This document shows positions 1 through 10,209 of a DNA stretch of 64,000 nt, piece by piece. Position 1 is the stretch's first letter, and every line of letters begins with the position of its first letter. Both the position numbers and the translations under genes were made by a program. Source of the stretch: Lumbricus rubellus (lineage: Eukaryota; Annelida; Clitellata; Crassiclitellata; Lumbricidae); the NCBI GenBank assembly GCA_945859605.1, contig OX243811.1, positions 55,084,069-55,148,068 on the forward strand. Reading direction: 5' to 3'. The notes below the pieces were generated by a model. It had not been told where the DNA came from. It ran no database searches and saw nothing but the letters and a program-made list of their open reading frames with translations.

Positions 1-99
1 TATATTATTACTATTATCATCATTATTAGGCCTATTATTATATTTAGTTTCAGGTGCTATAATAGGTCTTTCGAAGAGTTAAAAGATTTTTTTTGTTCA

Positions 100-360
100 C
101 TTTTTGCCATTTCCGCGTTCGTTATTTTACTGGGAGCATCACTGGTACTTTTTCATCTTCATCCCACGAGCTGACCAAGGCCTCATCTAGCTTCTGCTAC
201 GTCTTCAATGCTTTTTATAATTATTATGTCAACCATAGCCTAAACTGTAAACATTGCTTTTCGGAAAGCCCGTCCAATTAGACCAACTACGCCTCTTCGC
301 AAAACTTCCCTCGCCATTTCATCCACAAACACCATCACACTGTCTGTCTACATGGCTAGC
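100..360. repeat. Segmental duplication block, copy 1 (pair of 25230-25510)
   Basis: This stretch aligns by eye with 25230-25510 in the same orientation. Shared landmarks include a TTCACTTTTTG-like run, TTATTTTACT, a TTCATCTTCATCC-like run and the ACTACRCCTCTT motif. In the second copy the block lies just upstream of exon 2 of the Ly6-like gene. The matching exon 2 here would therefore sit just off the left edge of the window, which fits the lone exon 1 at 4429-4480. No open reading frame in it looks real. Confidence 0.55.
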
Positions 361-576
361 CCTCTTTGGATTCTCACAAAATAATAACTGTGACCTGTAA
401 GCCTTCTCACTGAAGGTTCACACCTCTTTTAGCTATTTGTTATCTGTTTGTCTGCTGGTTTCATATATAAGAGTTTCAAAAATAATGTGGAAAATCACCT
501 GGTCTGTCACTTTCCCCCCACCCCTATCACATCACGACATTTCTTTCGAATCTGCCCATTATGTCATAGCCTAGGG

Positions 577-1518
577 CAGGGGTCTCAAACTCAAGTCATC
601 GTGTGGGCCAAATTTGAAAATTTACATGTCTCGCGGGCCGCAACATGAAATTATGTCGTGCAAGTTAAACTATTTATATGGGGTGAGGGTTACAATGCCA
701 CAGTAATGAAATAGCCTAATCCTGTAAAATCACCCAAGTTAATATTATACATTCAGTGTAACCATAATGGTACTATACACAGAATTGAAAACTCAGTCAC
801 AAAGATAGGGCCGATGAAGAGCATCAATAGCACATTTAGTAAGCGTAATAGGCCTAAATACAACTAAACTCGTCTTTAAATGTTAGGCTAAAGTATTATA
901 GTGAATAGTGTCAGAGGTGATCAGGTGTGATTAGCGATACACATCATCTGACAGCGTTTCCCAACTACGAGAACATCATTGTTTTATTTTATCTTTTGAG
1001 ATGCGAAAAATCAGAGTATAGGCCTACTGCTTCCACATAGCCTATTCACCAGTAACTGTCAGGCGTGTCATTTGAGATTTATTAATCCTCATTTAATTAA
1101 TGAAAAAGCTGTTCACATACAGGTAATAATTATTAGGCCTATGTAGGTAATGCCAAATATCGCCATTAGCGTGTTGCAGTACCGGTACTGCAGGTGCAGA
1201 TTTTGGAATTTTTCTTGTAGTAGAAAAGACGTACAATACCCGAATACCTCATTGTAGGCTTACTTCTGCTTCAGCATGGTATTACATTGAAGACCCACTA
1301 CAGCTATCTGCATATCTGCTGTTGCAGATTGAATATCCAGAGCAAAACTTAGAAGAAGAAAAAACAGTCTGACCCTTGGTTCAAAAGAACAGCAGAATTC
1401 GGTTTTTAACCAATTTCTTTCTTTAAATGTAAAAAATAAATAAAAAACCAGATGGCTCTCGCGGGCCGCATTATTCGGGTCCACGGGCCGCATGCGGCCC
1501 GCGTGTTTGAGACCCCTG
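577..1518. mobile_element. Non-autonomous hAT element, 942 bp
   Basis: Inverted ends read CAGGGGTCTCAAAC on the left and GTTTGAGACCCCTG on the right. They are flanked by a perfect 8-bp target duplication, GCCTAGGG, at 569-576 and 1519-1526. CAG-type ends with 8-bp duplications are the hAT signature. Just inside both ends are GCGGGCCGC-rich stretches. The interior has no transposase reading frame, so it must have been moved by an enzyme supplied from elsewhere. Confidence 0.9.
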
Positions 1519-1526
1519 GCCTAGGG

Positions 1527-3058
1527 CCTATAAAATACGAATACACATTTAGGCCCACGTTGGGTCATCAATTCGACTTTATTCGTGGTGACGACCGTCT
1601 GTAGATCTATAAAGCGTCGAGGTCCCTTGTTACACTAATATATGCTGATTGCCATTTGCAATATTATTAGGTCCAACACGTTAAACACTTCGGCAAGTAA
1701 CCGATGAGTACAGTCGTCCTTAGGGACCCATCATCCACCGTTTTTAACACCGGCAAGCTAATTGATTATAGTCCATACTATTTCGATTTTGCATGGTTCG
1801 GTCCTTCTCGTTCAAATTCGTTTCCTTGCGAATTCTTATCAACTAGCACACCACTCGTCTTAGACCTACTTGGATAAAAAAATAAGATAAATTATCATAA
1901 ATCACGATGTCAAGGGGCAAGAAGTTATAATTTGACGTGGTTTGGAAATAGATGGGAATTATTTTAGGTCTACATGTTGGAGGATGAATGCTATATTTTC
2001 AGTTTCTATAGGTCTTTTATAAATGAGTTGCAGTTGATAAGTTTTACCTGTTGACTCGATGCTTATTATAAGCTGGCTTATAAATAGCGGCAGCGGCATA
2101 GGCTATGCCGCTATTTACAAGCATGTGAAATTTCTAGTCTACAAAGTCCAAACTTGAAACTGCTCAAATTCTTCGAGGTCCTCGCGACCTTATAGTCATG
2201 TCAATATTGATTGTGTGGGGGAGTAAATAATGCATTATTCTGCTTGTGTATGGCCGTGTCGGTCAGTCCGAATGTTGCCAACTGTGGAGCAAGGCTTGGC
2301 TTAGGCCTATAATAGGTCTACGATCCACCAGCCAATTTGAGCTGCGATACCCTTTATGTCAACAAATGACCGGCCAGTGTTTTCGGGGCAAGTGTTTAAT
2401 GGGTCAAATAATTATAAGAAATTCTTTAGCGCATGCCTATCTTTGACGTAAAACATTGTCATAGCATAGCTGGACTCAGAATCCCGACGAAGAGTTTAAT
2501 AAGCCATTCCTTTTCAACTAAAACCAGTCAATGTTCAAACAAACAGAAACAAGAAGAATGCTACTGCAAAAACCAATTTTAAAAACACGTCATGGCATTA
2601 GCCTACATTTTTCATTAAGGGAAAGAGGTGAAAGAGCAATTTCATAAATAAACACTCCTTTTTCCAGAAAAGGTTATGGCCTACATTTCTAGGAGTTGAG
2701 GACTCAAGTCTCAACCAGAGTTGACACTTTCGTAGTATTGCAATCTATGTAAAGTGGTTAAAAGTGAGTTTGGCCTAATAAAATACGAGCATGATCTCAA
2801 AAGATTTTTTATCTGCCACACTTTTATCATAAACTCATTATGCTAGCACAAAGGACCTACAATTGCTATCTATCTCAGTGCTCTGGTACACGATAAATTA
2901 GAAAGTCATGTTTAGAAACATTTTGTAAAAATCAATACTCGTGAATAAGATGGTGCCCTGCGCTTGGTTTTCGAGGAACGCTTTAGATAATTTAGAAATA
3001 ACGATTCCGATGAAAGCAAATCATTATGTAAATTTCAACCTATGATGTTCTCGATTTC
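1527..3058. other. Intergenic stretch, no gene seen
   Basis: AT-rich DNA with only short chance frames. Parts around 2140-2510 weakly match 26990-27400 (for example TTTTCGGGGCAAGT at about 2380 and about 27255). This suggests the same duplication that produced the two Ly6-like loci. I see nothing else here. Confidence 0.5.
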
Positions 3059-3060
3059 TA

Positions 3061-4274
3061 CACCGTGGTTCAAAAAAACTAAGCCAAATTGTTTTTCATA
3101 TATCTCTAATGTCTGATAACATATCACGCTAAAATTTTCCAAATATTTAGAGAATTGGACCAAGAATATGATTCCAAAATTTCAAAAGATAAAATCGAAC
3201 GGATAGAAAGATATGAATCTTTCAACTTCATATGACGAAATTGCAGTTTACAAGCAATTTTTTGCCAGATTCAGTAAAAAGTAAGCTAAACTGTTTTTTT
3301 TTAAATCTTCAATGCCTGTTAATTAATCATACCAAAACTTTCCAGATATTTAGAGGATTGAACCAAAAATAGGATTCCAAAATATCATGTCATAAATTTG
3401 AACGGATAGAAAGATATAAATATTTAAACTTCATCTCCAGAAATGTCTGTTTCAGCAAGTCTGTTATGGTGTTCGTTGCGGTTTCGATGCGTGATAGTTC
3501 CCAATGTTGGTCTTCAGGGATCCTGGAGTAAAATTAACGGAGTATATTATTGCAACGTTCTGCTGTCACAACATCTTCCACCTGTTATCAGAAATCAATA
3601 GCCCCAGAAGGCTGTTTTCTTTTTCAACAGAACAGCGCCAGCCCACAGAGCCAAGGAAACCATCGAAATGCTGACAAAGAGAGACGCCAGACTTCATTTC
3701 TCCCACATTATGGCCTCCGAACAGCCCAGATTTGAATCCTGTCGACTATAAAGTGTGGAGCGTGATGCAAGACCAAGTCTATCAGACAACAATCCATGAT
3801 ATAAACGATCTGAATCAACCAACGCTTGTTGGAAGCGTGGGAAGGCCTGGACCAGAGGATAATTGACGATGCTGTTGCGTAATGCATGGCGCCAGCGCTT
3901 CCAGGCTTGCGTGCAAGCAGGAGGACATTTTGAGCATCTTAATTAATTAAATAATAAAACCATACTGTTGGAATCATATTGTTAGTTCAATTCTCTAAAT
4001 ATCTGGACAATTTTAGAATGATTAATCATCAGGCATTAGAGATATAAGAAAACATTTGATTGAATCTGACGGAAAATTGCTTGTAAACTGAAATTTCGGC
4101 ATATGAAGTTTAAATATTCATATCTTTTTATCCGTTCAACTTTGTTTTATGAAATTTTGGAATGATATTCTTGGTCCACTTCTCTTAATATTTGGAAAAT
4201 ATTGGCTTGATATGTCATCAGGTATTAGAGATATATGCAAAACATTTTGGCTTAGTTTTTTTTTAACCACGGTG
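3061..4274 (+). mobile_element. Degenerate Tc1/mariner element with long inverted repeats
   Basis: The element is bounded by CACCGTGGTT and AACCACGGTG with TA on both sides (3059-3060 and 4275-4276), the TA target duplication of the Tc1/mariner superfamily. Each end continues into roughly 200 bp of imperfect inverted repeat (such as TTTAGAGAATTGG against CCAATTCTC-type sequence). The left side carries a second diverged copy of that unit at about 3290-3450. Between about 3470 and 3935, scattered frames resemble the second half of a mariner transposase, including APAHRAKETI, a PPNSPDLNPVDYKVW-like stretch and ACVQAGGGHFE. These are broken by stops and frameshifts. The N-terminal half is missing, so this is a dead copy. 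Confidence 0.75.
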
Positions 4275-4428
4275 TAGATGCTGACCCAGTTTCTTGCAGA
4301 AACCGTGCTCAATCAATAATCTAAGCAATGGTCATTTTAAGACATAGGCCTACGTACAATCACACTACAATGTATAGGCCTACATATAGGCTTAATAAAG
4401 AAATATGGAAAATTGAAGTTAGACTTAC

Positions 4429-4480
4429 TGAAACAAGCCACCAACAGCCCAACGTACAGCACAGCAGTATTATTCTTCAT
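4429..4480 (-). CDS. Signal-peptide exon 1 of a Ly6-like gene (rest probably off-window)
   Basis: This is the first coding exon of a Ly6/uPAR-like gene on the minus strand. It reads MKNNTAVLYVGLLVACF, a short hydrophobic signal peptide, and ends in phase 1 at a consensus donor (A then GTAAGT at 4428-4423). It is the counterpart of 29044-29095 and 10124-10179 and keeps the 52-base length and frame of the 29-kb copy. Exons 2 and 3 would lie at lower coordinates. None is found in 1-4428, but the duplication block at 100-360 suggests exon 2 is just beyond position 1. It could also be an orphan exon. Confidence 0.55.
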
Positions 4481-4812
4481 GACAACTGTTCTGTTCTTTT
4501 CACCGATGCTTCTGTATTGCTTCTGACGAGAGAGTAACGCAGATTCTCTGTTCGACTGTTCATGAAGCTGTGTACGTTGGCCTAGTGCCCTACATCTTGT
4601 TATGTCCACGGCTCCTGCCACGCTCGAGTCAACAACTAAGCCAATTTGCTGCAGCTGCAGATGGAAACCTGTTTATGTGGTAGCAACGATGACTCACTAT
4701 GCAATGTTCCGCTCGCACCTCCCTGTACTTTTCCAAGCCATATACATATATATACATGTAATATATCTATACGACATATATAAATGTGGAATATGTAATA
4801 TATCTATATGAC

Positions 4813-4816
<4 letters not shown>

Positions 4817-4876
<60 letters not shown>
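4817..4876. repeat. (TA)n microsatellite
   Basis: About 60 bp of nearly perfect alternating TA, preceded by interrupted TATATA/ACATATA copies from about 4740. The short open frames across it are low-complexity artefacts. Confidence 0.95.
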
Positions 4877-4877
<1 letters not shown>

Positions 4878-5024
4878 AACGGTCAGATGTAGGGCACAAT
4901 AACATGCACTTAGGCCCAGCTGGTGCGTGGTTGAAATTTTTACCGCAGTTATGGCCTACACGCTTACGCAGAAGAGGTACCGGGTCGGCCCTATATTTAG
5001 CAAATGTCAGGTATAGGCTACACT

Positions 5025-5216
5025 GAAGATCCTGCGTGGTCGAGTGGGTTGTAGCCCGCTCGCCGCGCCGGCGGCCCGGGTTCAATTCCCGGTCGGATCT
5101 TTACTGCGGGTGGCTCGGTCCGAATATAAACGTGGAGTGTGATGTTGTTCTCTGCCTCCGACACTAATCATCTTCGATATGAAACAGTGTCGTTAAGCCC
5201 TGAACTCTTCTTCTTC
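5025..5216 (+). mobile_element. tRNA-derived SINE, family 1, copy 1
   Basis: The head has a polymerase III A box (GTGGTCGAGTGG) and a B box (GGTTCAATTCC), as in a tRNA gene. A tRNA-unrelated body follows (CGGGTGGCTCGGTC through GTGTCGTTAAGCCCTGAAC), then a short CTTCTTCTTC tail. It is flanked by a 12-bp target duplication, ATAGGCTACACT, at 5013-5024 and 5217-5228. The second copy at 30816-31010 is nearly identical through the whole body, so both moved fairly recently. It is not a functional tRNA gene because the body is fused without a tRNA 3' end. Confidence 0.9.
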
Positions 5217-5384
5217 ATAGGCTACACTAATGAAGTTTACTATATACCAGGCTTTACCTAATAGTTGAAGAAACCCCCTCGTGGAAGATTAGTGAATAAT
5301 GCTCTTAACACTGAAGTATTCATAGGCCTATACGTAATCGACGGCCTAATTGTAAACTCGGATCTTATTCAGCACCCACAGCAG

Positions 5385-5560
5385 CAAAATCGCTGGAGCC
5401 AGCTTATTCACAATCACAGGCACTCCACCAAAACAAAGTCGATAGGCCGGGGAGGTCAAGATCCGGAAAGTCAGGCAGGCAATTAGTCGAATGGCTATGG
5501 TGGATGACGTTTAGAGTTGAAACGGCGTGGGAAGTATGCAAGGAAGTAGTGAGGATTTTG
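5385..5560. repeat. Duplicated segment shared with 28205-28690
   Basis: This stretch (GCCAGCTTATTCACA, then TCCGGAAAGTCAGGCAGGCA, then GTTTAGAGTTGA) aligns with 28205-28690. The 28-kb copy carries an extra hAT insertion at 28218-28519. The present locus is the empty-site allele: TGGAGCCAG runs straight into CTTATTCACA. No coding function seen. Confidence 0.6.
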
Positions 5561-5687
5561 TATCGTAGAGGTGTTTACTCGATCCTGCCTGAACAAGATG
5601 GAAAGCAACCGAAGCAACTGACTCATAAGAGGTTTGGAGAAGAGTCAGATGAAGAGGTTTTTTCCACAACTTCATCAGTTTCCACAT

Positions 5688-5749
5688 CATCGTCGTCATC
5701 GTCGTCATCGTCGTCGTCGTCATCATCATCATCATCATCATCATCATTA
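5688..5749. repeat. (ATC/GTC)n trinucleotide microsatellite
   Basis: About 60 bp of CATCGTCGTCATC passing into pure CATCATCATC. One of several ATC-type arrays in the left third of the window. The apparent poly-serine and poly-methionine frames are by-products. Confidence 0.9.
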
Positions 5750-5761
5750 GATTATCGTTGA

Positions 5762-6785
5762 TATCTAGTCTGTTGTAGGATTTCACATAGAAATAAGAGC
5801 TTCAAAATTATATCCCTTTTAGTTCTTACTTCGTGTGTTAGTAAATGCATTTTTTTACAAGATTTCATTTCGGGGTTCAAACACCCAAACCCCACACCTC
5901 ACCCCTAAATACGGAGGAAGTGGGTGAATGACGATGGGATCGCTTTGGCAATACAGAAGTACTGTATAGGCTTATACACATGGAATGCAACACAACTCTC
6001 TCCAAGTCTGCATACTCTGCTGAAGTAACAGCATGCACTAATGCACAAAGTGACCCAATTTCATTGGCAAATCTATTCATGTACGGGCGATACGCAGGAC
6101 CTATGCTGTCTTTTGATACAATAACCTACATCAGCAGGTGTATCAGTTCAATACGTTTTCCTAATAGTGAAATAATAGCCACCAATGCCACCATAAACTA
6201 CAAAAGTATTAAAATAACCAACACTGTTGACGCTGAAATTGTACATCCACCGAACAGATACACTGACCGAATAAGCTGGTCTCCCTGACGTGGCTTTTGT
6301 GGGCGCTGAGAAATTCTCGAAGATTTACATTACATTATTATCGTAAATCAATCTTTTACAACTGTCATGCAGCTCACATTATTTAAAAGAACGTCACCAG
6401 ATTTCTAGATTGTTATATTTTGCATCAGTGACTCTATGACAGTCTATTATAGGCCTACATGGCACTAATAATATTGCTTGTTGCTGTTTAACGATACTGC
6501 AATTGCCAATTGCATAGGTGATTAGTGGTGCCCTCCTCCTTTATCTATGCTTGAGACTGGCACTGTCAAAGTACAAACAGAATATTATTATTGTATCCAG
6601 CAACCAGCGCGTGCAGGTCACGTGCAAGTCACGGGTCAAGGTCAGCAAAGTCTGTCTCGTGCTCCTCAATGTGCAGACATCAACTCCAACGCTAGACATT
6701 GTCAAACGTGGTTAGCATCCAGCCATGTCGGCCCCATGTAAAGGCCTATCCATTCAGGGTTTGTATAAACTAGGCCTAGTGCCAT
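5762..6785. other. Non-coding stretch with a duplicated sub-block
   Basis: No convincing gene. The part at about 6590-6720 (GTGCAAGTCACGGGTCAAGG, CTCCTCAATGT, GTGGTTAGCA) aligns with about 32090-32205 (TTGCATGAGTCACGGTCAAC, CTCCTCAATGT, CTGGTTAGTA). This is another shared piece between the two duplicated ends of the Ly6-like cluster. Confidence 0.45.
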
Positions 6786-7235
6786 TGTCACGAAAAAGAG
6801 TATCCCCCATATTAATAGTATCCCCAAAATGAGGAAAAGTCAAAAATAACACTTCCGCGATCATTTATTTTTGCAAATTAATTTTCATCTGCTCTGTTTT
6901 GAACAATGACACTAACAGGTATGTTTATTCCTACTAGATAATTTGTTTTGCTTTGGTTTTATAGCGCTTAAAACATTTAAAACGCTTAAAAACACTCGGA
7001 GACACTAAATAATTTCGAGTTGCCTTTCTCTGAGCATTGCTTAGGTCACTTAAAACAATTAGAGTGACTTTAAATTTTGATTAGAGTATAAATTTTTTAA
7101 TTATACGCATTTTTTAAAAAATGGGATAGAATGGTTTATCCCCCCGGATAGTCTAGACCGGTTAATTCCATCCGGGGGGATAGATTAATTCATCCCCCCG
7201 GATAGCTTTCAGGGGGGATAATCCTTTTCATGACA
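6786..7235. mobile_element. Possible MITE with CCCCCCGGAT hairpins
   Basis: Imperfect inverted ends: TGTCACGAAAAAGAGTATCC on the left against a right end that reads, in reverse complement, TGTCATGAAAAGGATTATCC. Near the right end are internal palindromes: TATCCCCCCGGAT (about 7137) against ATCCGGGGGGATA (about 7172), then a third ATCCCCCCGGAT at about 7191. I could not define a clear target duplication, so the family is open. Confidence 0.45.
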
Positions 7236-7336
7236 CCATCACAGTTTATCCTGTCTGAACAAATGCACAAAGTGGCCCAATTTTATTGGCCAACCACAAC
7301 ACTTGAGTAAACACGAGGTATATTATAGGGAAATTG

Positions 7337-7400
7337 TATGCATATATATATATATATATATAATTATATAAATTATATATATATTATGTATATGCATATA
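7337..7400. repeat. (TA)n palindromic microsatellite
   Basis: TATGCATATATATA runs to ATATATGCATATAC, an AT-rich tract that is nearly its own reverse complement. Confidence 0.8.
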
Positions 7401-7449
7401 CAGTCATCCACGCCTATGAAGTCTACACAGGTAGAAGAAACCTGTTTGT

Positions 7450-7620
7450 GTTTTATAGTTCAGACATGTCAGTTAAAATCCATAACTCTTATTAATTAGC
7501 AGCCTAATAGTAAAATATGACAGTCTAATAATTATTTATAACATAAGCCTAAGCGGAAATTTCATAGCATTAGAATAGGCCAACATTGTATGAAAATGCA
7601 GCGTATGAAGAATGGATTCC
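7450..7620. repeat. 3' flank of Ly6-like copy A, duplicated at 24005-24165
   Basis: AATCCATAA, AGCAGCCTAATAGTAAAATA, GCGGAAATTTCATAGCATTA and AATGCAGCGTAT occur in the same order at about 24010-24160. There they lie downstream of the terminal exon of copy B. This shows that the duplicated unit extends well past the coding exon. Confidence 0.7.
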
Positions 7621-7715
7621 AATGAAGGGCCAATGCATGGAAGTCATAAAAGCACAGACAAAGCATCCAGTCAACTCAGACTTTGGTTTTGTCTTTTTGG
7701 AAAGGTTCAGATCGT

Positions 7716-8421
7716 CTAGAATAAGCGAACAATCATGGCGGTAATCATCAATGACGTCATAAGGGTTGCCATGGCGATGCGGCTCCCGTCGCGGTTGGCC
7801 GTGTTGCACAAGTCGCTTGCGCAGATGTAGTTGTCGCTGGATGGATTCAGGCATTTGTATGACGATAGACCTTTAGCACACTCCCTGAATGTAGCACTGC
7901 TGGTAACTTGTTTCTAAAATACAATCGTAAAATACAATCATCATCATAGGCCTAGTCATCATAATCATCATCGTCATCAAAATCATCATCGTCATCATTG
8001 CCATCATAATCATCATCATCATCCACACCACCGTCACCGTCGTCATCATCAACGTCATCATGGTCATCATCATCGTCGTCGTCATCATCATCATCATCAT
8101 CGTCGTCGTCGTCATCATCATCATCACCGTCATGTCTAGCTGTATGTGTACCTTAGGCTATATGTGTGCTGCATGTAGGCCTAGGCTATGTGCCAAAGCA
8201 CGTAAATTAAGCGTCTGATACAATAGCCTGCAGCAGGTCTAGTAGGTGTACAGCACAAAGCGCTGAGGCGGATTGAGCGAATTAATAACTTACTATGCAA
8301 CAAGTGCATGCTTCTCCTTGTGTGATGCCATACGACACGAAGACATGTTCGGAACACGTAGGAGTAGAACCTGAATTGCAGTCATAGCATTTCAACGCAG
8401 ACGACACTCCAACAAAGGCAG
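7716..8421 (-). CDS. Ly6/uPAR-like GPI-anchored protein, copy A (exons 2 and 3)
   Basis: Two exons on the minus strand. Exon 2 (8294-8421, enters in phase 1, leaves in phase 0 at ATA|GTAAGT) encodes the end of the signal peptide (AFVGVSSA) and LKCYDCNSGSTPTC through EACTCC. Exon 3 (7716-7913, AG|AAACAAGTT) encodes KQVTSSATFREC through YICASDLCN, then a hydrophobic tail (MATLMTSLMITAMIVRLF) and a stop. Ten cysteines in LU-domain order plus the closing LCN are typical of Ly6/CD59-type three-finger proteins. The C-terminal tail is what a GPI signal looks like, so the mature protein should sit on the outer cell surface. The ligand is unknown. Both exons are intact, but the matching exon 1 (10124-10179) is out of frame and its 5'UTR is split by a retrotransposon. 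This copy may therefore be silent unless another first exon is used. Confidence 0.75.
7936..8128. repeat. (ATC/GTC)n array inside intron 2 of Ly6-like copy A
   Basis: About 190 bp of interrupted CATCATCGTC units beginning just upstream (gene sense) of the exon-3 acceptor. Equivalent arrays sit in the same position beside the other two exon-3 copies (23345-23412, 24508-24640), so the array predates the duplications. Confidence 0.9.
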
Positions 8422-9119
8422 CTACAACACAAAATATACGTATAATAATAAATCGATATTTTGGCGCTACTTTAGTTGCTGCGCTGCATCTGCAGGACCT
8501 GGTGTCTGCAGACGGAAAAGCTATTGTATAGGCTACGGGCCAATTGGACAGTGAAAGACTTTACTGTCAGTGAGTAGGCCTAGGCTACTATAGTAGTAGC
8601 CTACTGCCGGATGATGCGCTTGCAATGCTATTTGCTAGGTTGCGGAATAATGCTATAGTCAACTGTGACCAAATAATATTATTATGAAAACAGAATTACA
8701 GATGAAGCCTATCATAACACGCCATTCAGTGCAACCCATCCGTGCATGTCCCCCGTTTTATCTTAGAGTTCTTAGAGTCTTAGACCTTGCGGGTGTTACA
8801 AATTTATTTAATATTAATATCAATAACAAAAATAATAATGATGAGTGCAATATGAATAATCACAGAAAATGGACAAGGTAAAATAATATTTATAAGCCTC
8901 ATAATCTGTCGTCGCATGGTCCAGGGCTCTAGATTGGCCCAAAGCATCACAAAACTACTCAAACTGAAACACAAAAGCCTGAAATGGGCTTAATAAAACT
9001 TTAACAAATTCTTGCATCAATTAAGAGTTGAGGTTTCATTACTCATTTTTTAGGCTTAGGCCTAAATGTATATGAAATTAATGTTTGCCAGGAATCATTG
9101 GCTTGACTTCTGCCATTAG

Positions 9120-9320
9120 TAGCCGTAGCCTACGTAGACGGTAGACCTAGGCTAATGGCTATTACCATGCCAGAAGTCGACTTCAAGTCGGAAGTCGGTT
9201 GTTTTTCTGCCAAGTCGGGTCAAGTCGTTTTGACTCAAAGAAGTCGACTTCAAGTCGACCTCAAGTCACTTTAGGGGCAAGTGGGGTCAGATTAGCTGGC
9301 CAAAGTCACTCCCAGGTCTA
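9120..9320 (-). repeat. AAGTCGACTT-rich interspersed repeat, copy 1
   Basis: The palindromic AAGTCGACTT motif and its variants recur several times. The tail reads GGGGTCAGATT...GGCCAAAGTCACTCCCAGG. The whole block matches 60770-60925 in reverse complement (CCTGGGAGTGACTTTGG, AATCTGACCCC, ACTTGAAGTCGAC). No ends or target duplication defined; likely a fragment of an unclassified element. Confidence 0.6.
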
Positions 9321-9404
9321 GCCTAATTGCAACTAAATTTTGCAGCCCTAGCCTATAGTTATTTTGGGTTTTGCTTTAAATGCAGACCTGGCAATTGGGG
9401 CATC

Positions 9405-9465
9405 ATGGGCGCCCGCACATAGGGGCAAGAGGGGGGCAAGTAACTTGCCCCCCCTGGAAAATGAA
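9405..9465. mobile_element. Fragment of a GGGCGCCC-ended transposon with a strong hairpin
   Basis: CATGGGCGCCCGCACATAGG starts like the ends of the hAT elements seen elsewhere in the window. It is followed by GGGGGCAAGTAACTTGCCCC, a near-perfect hairpin. Only one end is recognisable, so it is a fragment. Confidence 0.4.
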
Positions 9466-10120
9466 AATTTATTTTTCTAACTACTACTTTTGGGTTTTTA
9501 ACAAATTTCTTCGCATTAAAGCACTAATGATACGAATGATACACATAGTGAAAGTCAGAAATCTATGTCTAGAAATCTCTGTAAATATAAACATGCTCTT
9601 AATTTTCTGCCTTGCATAATCAACATCTTGTTAAAAGCTGGAACAGTGACCATTGGCTGTTAACCCTATTTTTCTATCGATTATGGCCTACTTGATTGGA
9701 ATCTCGCTGTCATGCAACCTTTCACAGCTGCAAATATTAAGTATCAATAGAAGTAGGGCCTAGCTAGAGGAACACTTGCACCTTGAAAACTGACACCTAT
9801 TTTTTGTTCACTTATTCATTCATTCAATGGACTTATAATATTACAGCGCCGCTTCAGGAATCCACTTTTAACATCTAGGCATTCTAGGCTACGAGGTTAA
9901 GAAAGTTGTGAGGTCTATAATTAATTAAGCTTATTGTAATCATCAATGCTCGGGCATAGGTTAAGCTGATGCACTGTCTAGGCTGCCTTGTCTTTCGAGT
10001 GGCGCTTTAGAATATTAACAGTTTCGTTTTTCAGATTAGGAGGTAACAATGATATTGTTTAACAAGACTACATGTATAAGGTATGGGGGCTTAATGAAGG
10101 TGATAAATTAAAGTTAGACT
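9466..10120. other. Intron-like spacer of Ly6-like copy A, no gene seen
   Basis: Unique AT-rich sequence between the transposon fragment and exon 1 of copy A. I see no exon, repeat or RNA gene. Confidence 0.45.
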
Positions 10121-10123
10121 TAC

Positions 10124-10179
10124 AGATACACGCCACCAACAGCCCAACGTATATACGCCACAGCAGTCGTGTTCTTCAT
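10124..10179 (-). pseudogene. Disrupted signal-peptide exon 1 of Ly6-like copy A
   Basis: Homologous to 29044-29095 and 4429-4480: same start context (CATGAAGAAC), same GGGCTGTTGGTGGC core and same GTAAGTCTAA donor. It is 56 bases instead of 52. The extra four (TATA within GCGTATATACG) shift the frame. The hydrophobic core becomes IRWAVGGVYL, and the exon ends in phase 2, which cannot join exon 2 (phase 1). The LTR element starts only 30 bp upstream of the ATG, so the 5'UTR continues at 17381. I infer loss of function. Confidence 0.65.
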
Positions 10180-10205
10180 GATAAGTTCTGTCGTTCTCAC
10201 AGATG

Positions 10206-10209
10206 CTTC
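10206..10209. repeat. Target-site duplication CTTC, left copy
   Basis: CTTC immediately precedes the TGTAACGG start of the LTR element and recurs right after its TTACA end at 17377-17380. Removing the element and one CTTC restores a sequence like the unoccupied 4.5-kb paralogue (GATGCTTCTGTATTGCTTCT). Confidence 0.75.

Noticed and set aside
5033..5100. tRNA gene suggested by A and B boxes (also at about 30825-30893)
   Set aside because: The tRNA-like head is fused to a conserved non-tRNA body, present twice with 12-bp target duplications; it is a SINE.
7936..8128. Regular short repeats resembling a CRISPR array
   Set aside because: Trinucleotide microsatellite in an animal genome; no spacers and no cas genes.
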